A stretch of 64,000 nucleotides of DNA from Oceanicola granulosus HTCC2516. GTDB lineage: Bacteria; Pseudomonadota; Alphaproteobacteria; Rhodobacterales; Rhodobacteraceae. Below are positions 61,601 to 64,000 of the stretch, in pieces. The translations under genes were made by a program, and so were the position numbers. The DNA is taken from the NCBI RefSeq assembly GCF_000153305.1, contig NZ_CH724110.1:91082-155081 (forward strand). Reading direction: 5' to 3'. The notes beneath the pieces were generated by a model, which was not told the origin of the DNA, ran no database searches, and saw only the letters and a list, made by a program, of their open reading frames with translations. Within the stretch, counting starts at the first letter, position 1; the number at the start of each line of letters is the position of its first letter.

Positions 61601-64000
61601 GCTCGCCGAGATCGCCACGCCCACGCCGACCGAGCCGCTGTCGCCGTTCGCCGCCTCGCCCGTCGCATTCGCGCCGCCGTCGAGGTTGCCGAGCGCCTTG
61701 ACCGAGACCGCGCCTCCGCTGGCGCTGTGGTTGCCGCCGGCGAGGGTCGCGGTGACCGTCAGCTTCGAGATGTCCAGCGCCACCGCGGCGGCCACGGTGA
61801 GCGGGCCGTCCGAGGTCTGGGCCGTCGGCGCGGCGGTGCTGCTCGACCTGCGCGTCGTTCTGGGCATTGACGTCCTGGCCGCCGTTGTCCGCCGCCTGCC
61901 CCGCCGCCGAGGCGCTGGCGCGGGTGTCGCTGCTGGCCGCGCCGTCGGCGGTGAGGGTGATGTCCTGGAACTGGAGATCGCGCTTCGCCGAGGCGGTCAC
62001 GCTGTCGTCGGCCAGCGTCAGCGCGAAGGACAGGCCGAGCGCGGTCTGCGTCCCCTCCGCTTCGCCGGTGGCGATGCTGACGCTTTCGGCGTCGTGCGTC
62101 GCGATGGCCGAGAGGTCGCCCCCGCCTGACAGCAGGCCGCCGGTGCCGATGGTCGCCTCGGTGCTGTTGCCCGCCACCACGAGCGCCGCGACCGGCACCA
62201 GCGCCGTGCCGCCCGCCGCGCCGCCCTTGGCCTCGGCGCGCGCGTCGTAGCGGCCCGTCGCGCTAAGCCCGACGCTCTCGCTGCTCCCGTTGAAGACCGC
62301 GCCGTCGGCGATCGCCGCGCGCGTCGCGTGATCGCTCACCACGAGCGCGAACGACGCGCCCACCCCGGTCGCCCCGGACTGCGCGTCCGACTGCGCCGCC
62401 GTGGCGCGCGCGTCGGCCGCGTTGTGCGCCGTTGCCGTCGCGGAGACGGCGCCGTCCGAGGTCTGGGTGCCGGCGAACGCCGCCTCGGCCCGGGTCTCGG
62501 CCACGGTGATCGCCAGCGCCCCGGCGATCCCGGTGCTGCCCCCCGACGCGCCCGAGGTGGCGTCGGCGGCGGCGCGGTTGATCGCGTCGGTGAGCGTGTA
62601 GGTGGTCGTCCCCGCGCCGTCGATCTCGATCGCGTCGCCCGCGAAGGCGGCGTCGCGGCTCTCGGCGAACTGGTAGCCGTTGGCGTCGCGCACCACGTAA
62701 TAGGTCGCGCCGTGCTCGAGGTCGCCGAAGTCGGCACTGTCGCCGGTGGTGAAGACCACCTCGTCGCCGGTCCGCAGCGGCGTGTCGGAGGCGAAGAAGC
62801 GCAGATCGTCGTCGGGGTTGAACTCGATGGCGTCGCCGCCCGCCGGCGTCAGGCTGTGCCCGTCGCCCGCGCCGCTGTCCGTCAGGTCGACGGCCTCGCC
62901 GGCCGCCGCCTTGGTGGCGTCCTCGGCGAGCTGCACCCGCCCGTTCTCGGCGACGATGACGTGATACGCCTGCTCCGACAGCCCGCCGATCGCGGTGCCG
63001 CCGCCGGCGCTGTAGGTCACCTCGTCGCCCGTCGACAGGCCGTGGTCGGCGCCGATCAGGATGCTGTCGTCGTCCGGGTCGGCGACCTTGCGCGCCTCGA
63101 CGGTCAGCTCCGTCTCGACCGCCCGCGCCCCCGCCTCGAGCCCGAGATCGTGGGCCTGCACCGTCGCGGTCGCGCCGGTCTCGGAGGTCACGTCGACCCG
63201 GCTCACCGTCAGCGCGACCGCCGCGCCGATGGTGGTGCCGCCGCCGCCCGCCGCGCTGCCGTCGGCCTCGGCCCAGCCGTCGGCATTGGCGCGGGCGGCC
63301 AGCGCCACCGCGCCGGTGGACGACACCGTCACCCCGTCGGCCACGGAGGCGGTGATGTCGCTGTCCACGAGATTGAGCGCCACGGCCGCCGCTGCGGAGA
63401 TTCCGCCGCCGCCGCCCTCGCCCGTCGAGGCGTCGGGCGACTGGGTCTGCGTCGAGCCGCCGTTGCCCCGGTCGCCGGCCTGGCTGTTGGCGTGGTCCTG
63501 CTGGCGCTGGTTCTCGGCGTTGACGCCGCCATCGGCCTCGGCGTCGCCCTCCTCGGCCCCCGCCGACCCCGCCGTCGCCCCGGCGCGGGTGAGCATCGCG
63601 CCGCTCGCCTCCATCGCCACCGACTGCGCCGTGACGTCGCGCGTCAGGTCGGCACTCACGGACTCGTCCGAGATGGTCAGCGCGAACGACGCCCCGATGC
63701 TGGTGCTGCCGCCCTCGGCGTTGCCCTCGGCCTCGGCGACGGTGCGCCCGGTGTGGCTCGCGGTGCCGCTGAGCGCCTTCATCGCCAGCGCGCCCGTGCC
63801 GGTGCCGACGCCGACCGACGTGTCGCCGGTGTTGACGTTGATCGCCGCCACCGGCGTCGCCGCGGTGCCCGCCCCGCTCGCCGAGGCCGCGGCCTTGGTG
63901 TCGGCGGCGTGGTCCGTCGTCGCCGCCAGCGTCACGTCGCCCGCATTGTCGAGCGTCACCCCGGTGCCGAAGCCCGCGAAGGTGTCCTGGTCGAGGATCG
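28007..64000 (-). CDS. Gigantic repetitive surface/secreted protein (5' end outside window)
   Basis: About 12,000 codons lie in the window and the frame is still open at base 64000. The protein is Ala/Gly/Val/Thr/Ser/Asp-rich, with almost no cysteine. From N to C it holds: beta-strand repeats of the type VAASVSVSAGGGS...NTVxAxVxxST, interrupted by Gln/Asn-rich linkers; glycine-rich tandem repeats of 330 residues; short DGxxYxV and DGxxWxxDGF modules; Calx-beta-like domains; GGxGxD calcium-binding repeats; beta-sandwich modules with His/Asp tracts; and a metzincin-like C terminus. One frameshift near 61,840 joins frame 63,959-61,840 to frame 61,840-28,007. Such proteins form adhesins, S-layer-like coats or biofilm fibres. 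The signal region is not visible. Confidence 0.9.
28666..28837 (-). repeat. His/Asp-rich tract 1
   Basis: Encodes HHHHHGDDDDHGHHHGDDDD-type text followed by a long HGHHGHH series, ending just before the metzincin-like domain. At DNA level it is a low-complexity series of gtg/atg/gcc and gtcgtcgtc units. Confidence 0.95.
29394..29520 (-). repeat. His/Asp-rich tract 2
   Basis: Four tandem GDDDDHG units separated by H, HG or HHH; inserted between two GGxGxD calcium-repeat blocks. Confidence 0.95.
29839..29952 (-). repeat. His/Asp-rich tract 3
   Basis: Two GDDDDHG units followed by HHGHHGHHGHGHG and HHHHH, placed between RTX-like blocks. Confidence 0.95.
30124..30236 (-). repeat. His/Asp-rich tract 4
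   Basis: HDHHAHHHSDDHHHHHHG leads into one GDDDDHG unit and HGHGHHGHKHG, next to a GGDGADTIKG calcium repeat. Confidence 0.95.
30568..30668 (-). repeat. His/Asp-rich tract 5
   Basis: HHHHHDDDHGHHGDDDDHG and HGHGHHHHKHG, inside the third beta-sandwich-like module. Confidence 0.93.
31118..31302 (-). repeat. His/Asp-rich tract 6 (longest uninterrupted His runs)
   Basis: Two GDDDDHG units, then two runs of eight histidines separated by GHG; 62 or so residues in all. It replaces the mid-loop of the third beta-sandwich-like module. Confidence 0.95.
32080..32204 (-). repeat. His/Asp-rich tract 7
   Basis: Three GDDDDHG units flanked by runs of six and seven histidines, in the mid-loop of the second beta-sandwich-like module. 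Confidence 0.95.
33133..33363 (-). repeat. His/Asp-rich tract 8
   Basis: The longest tract (about 77 residues): HSHHHKHDTF, two GDDDDHG units, HGHHGHHDHHHD and HEHGHGHGHYDHKHH. It sits in the mid-loop of the first beta-sandwich-like module. Confidence 0.95.
34600..36850 (-). other. Tandem DGxxWxxDGFxxGQ modules of the giant protein
   Basis: At least five units of about 50 residues share an R-x-D-G-x-x-W-x-x-D-G-F-x-x-G-Q core followed by a short strand pattern: TRDGIDWLGLGFLPGQ, TRSDGGDWNDDHFLPGH, RLDGLDWETDGFAPGQ, THTENWEELGFYVGQ and RQDSSGWLADGFLEGQ. Two more occur at 43.4-43.8 kb. I do not recognise a named family. Confidence 0.65.
36840..38000 (-). other. Calx-beta-like domains of the giant protein
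   Basis: Repeated units end in NVEATIRDNDTPGILV and RFEVRVIDNDTPGALV and contain NWDxP/NWDQEQTVYLYAPDD and EGDRIATIQHSV, the pattern of Calx-beta calcium-binding adhesion domains. At least three units are visible. Confidence 0.7.
45500..49000 (-). repeat. Tandem 330-residue (990-bp) repeats in the giant gene
   Basis: The string ggcagcatga lies at 47061 and 48051, and cgccggagcc at 46741 and 47731: exactly 990 bases apart in both cases. A diverged third landmark lies at about 48724 (993 bases). Each unit holds a NYAKA...NGGGGG...SISVMLP segment, GQMxDGxVASSLDVLARGEN and ARLGNTAT...TKGGSGG. A fourth, more diverged unit occupies about 45.5-46.5 kb. Confidence 0.85.
50100..63960 (-). repeat. Beta-strand repeat region with Gln/Asn-rich linkers
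   Basis: Dozens of units of about 60-80 residues with alternating small and beta-branched residues (VAASVSVSAGxGSxVG, IADxTVxAxGAVTVxAxDxAxIDA). Gln/Asn/Ser-rich inserts break the pattern near 57.03, 58.7-58.9, 60.53-60.66, 61.17-61.30, 61.84 and 63.41-63.54 kb, each just before a xxAAAVALN strand. IGGLSDGxxYxV modules occur at 53.1-53.7, 59.7-60.1 and 62.6-63.1 kb. Confidence 0.8.
61825..61860 (-). other. Frameshift in the giant gene
   Basis: Upstream codons read NAQNDAQVEQ in one frame and then become Arg/Gly-rich nonsense. The next frame resumes normal repeat text (TAAPTAQTSDGPLTVAAAVA). Skipping one base near 61,840 (in GAGCAGCACCGCC) joins both. A single-base sequencing insertion in this low-complexity Gln-rich linker is likely; a genuine mutation is possible. 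Confidence 0.85.

Noticed and set aside
48755-61870. A second very long plus-strand open frame
   Set aside because: Same cause: shadow of the beta-repeat region, Arg/Ala/Asp-rich with no recognisable fold.

Overview
The window is very GC-rich DNA with dense, mostly minus-strand operons joined by ATGA start/stop overlaps. No rRNA, tRNA, CRISPR array or recognisable insertion sequence was seen. The gene content (UgpC-type sugar ABC importer with a LacI regulator, CtaG with a fused heme-copper oxidase, an L-fuconate pathway, a DddQ-like DMSP-lyase-family cupin, a Xre-RES toxin-antitoxin pair) suggests a marine or saline alphaproteobacterium. That placement is an inference from content, not a phylogenetic result.

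Layout. 1-421: an imperfect inverted repeat at the window edge that duplicates the end of the ABC ATPase gene; it looks like a fold-back artefact. 101-5644: a carbohydrate ABC importer operon (binding protein, two permeases, ATPase) and a divergent LacI-family regulator, with a perfect palindromic operator next to a plausible promoter. 5649-10762: a terminal-oxidase cluster with CtaG, a CopD/HemJ-like membrane protein, a DUF2231 protein, subunit II, a fused subunit I-III and a small membrane protein. Subunit II lacks the CuA ligands and subunit I has Gln at the K-channel lysine position. 11048-16593: a sugar transferase, a lactonase and an SDR facing away from each other, an SPW-type membrane protein, a MOFRL glycerate kinase and a Xre-RES pair. 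16598-20393: an L-fuconate catabolic operon with a clear promoter and a divergent IclR regulator. 20400-20990: a DddQ-like cupin.

21035-64000 is the most unusual part: a single minus-strand cluster. It starts (outside the window) with one gigantic repetitive surface or secreted protein; about 12,000 codons lie inside the window. It continues with a GAF-TM-HlyD protein, a PqqD-M50 protease-HlyD fusion, a SapC-family protein and a SecA-like ATPase lacking the usual C-terminal tail. No ABC transporter ATPase or TolC-like outer membrane channel is present in the cluster. I infer a dedicated export and maturation machine for the giant protein, mechanistically different from a standard type I system.

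The giant protein has, from N to C terminus within the window: beta-strand repeats interrupted by Gln/Asn-rich linkers, glycine-rich tandem repeats with a 990-bp period, repeated small modules, Calx-beta-like domains, RTX-like GGxGxD repeats and beta-sandwich modules carrying eight His/Asp-rich tracts, and a C-terminal metzincin-like protease domain (HExxHxxGxxH). One frameshift, near 61,840, interrupts the reading frame inside a Gln/Asn-rich linker.
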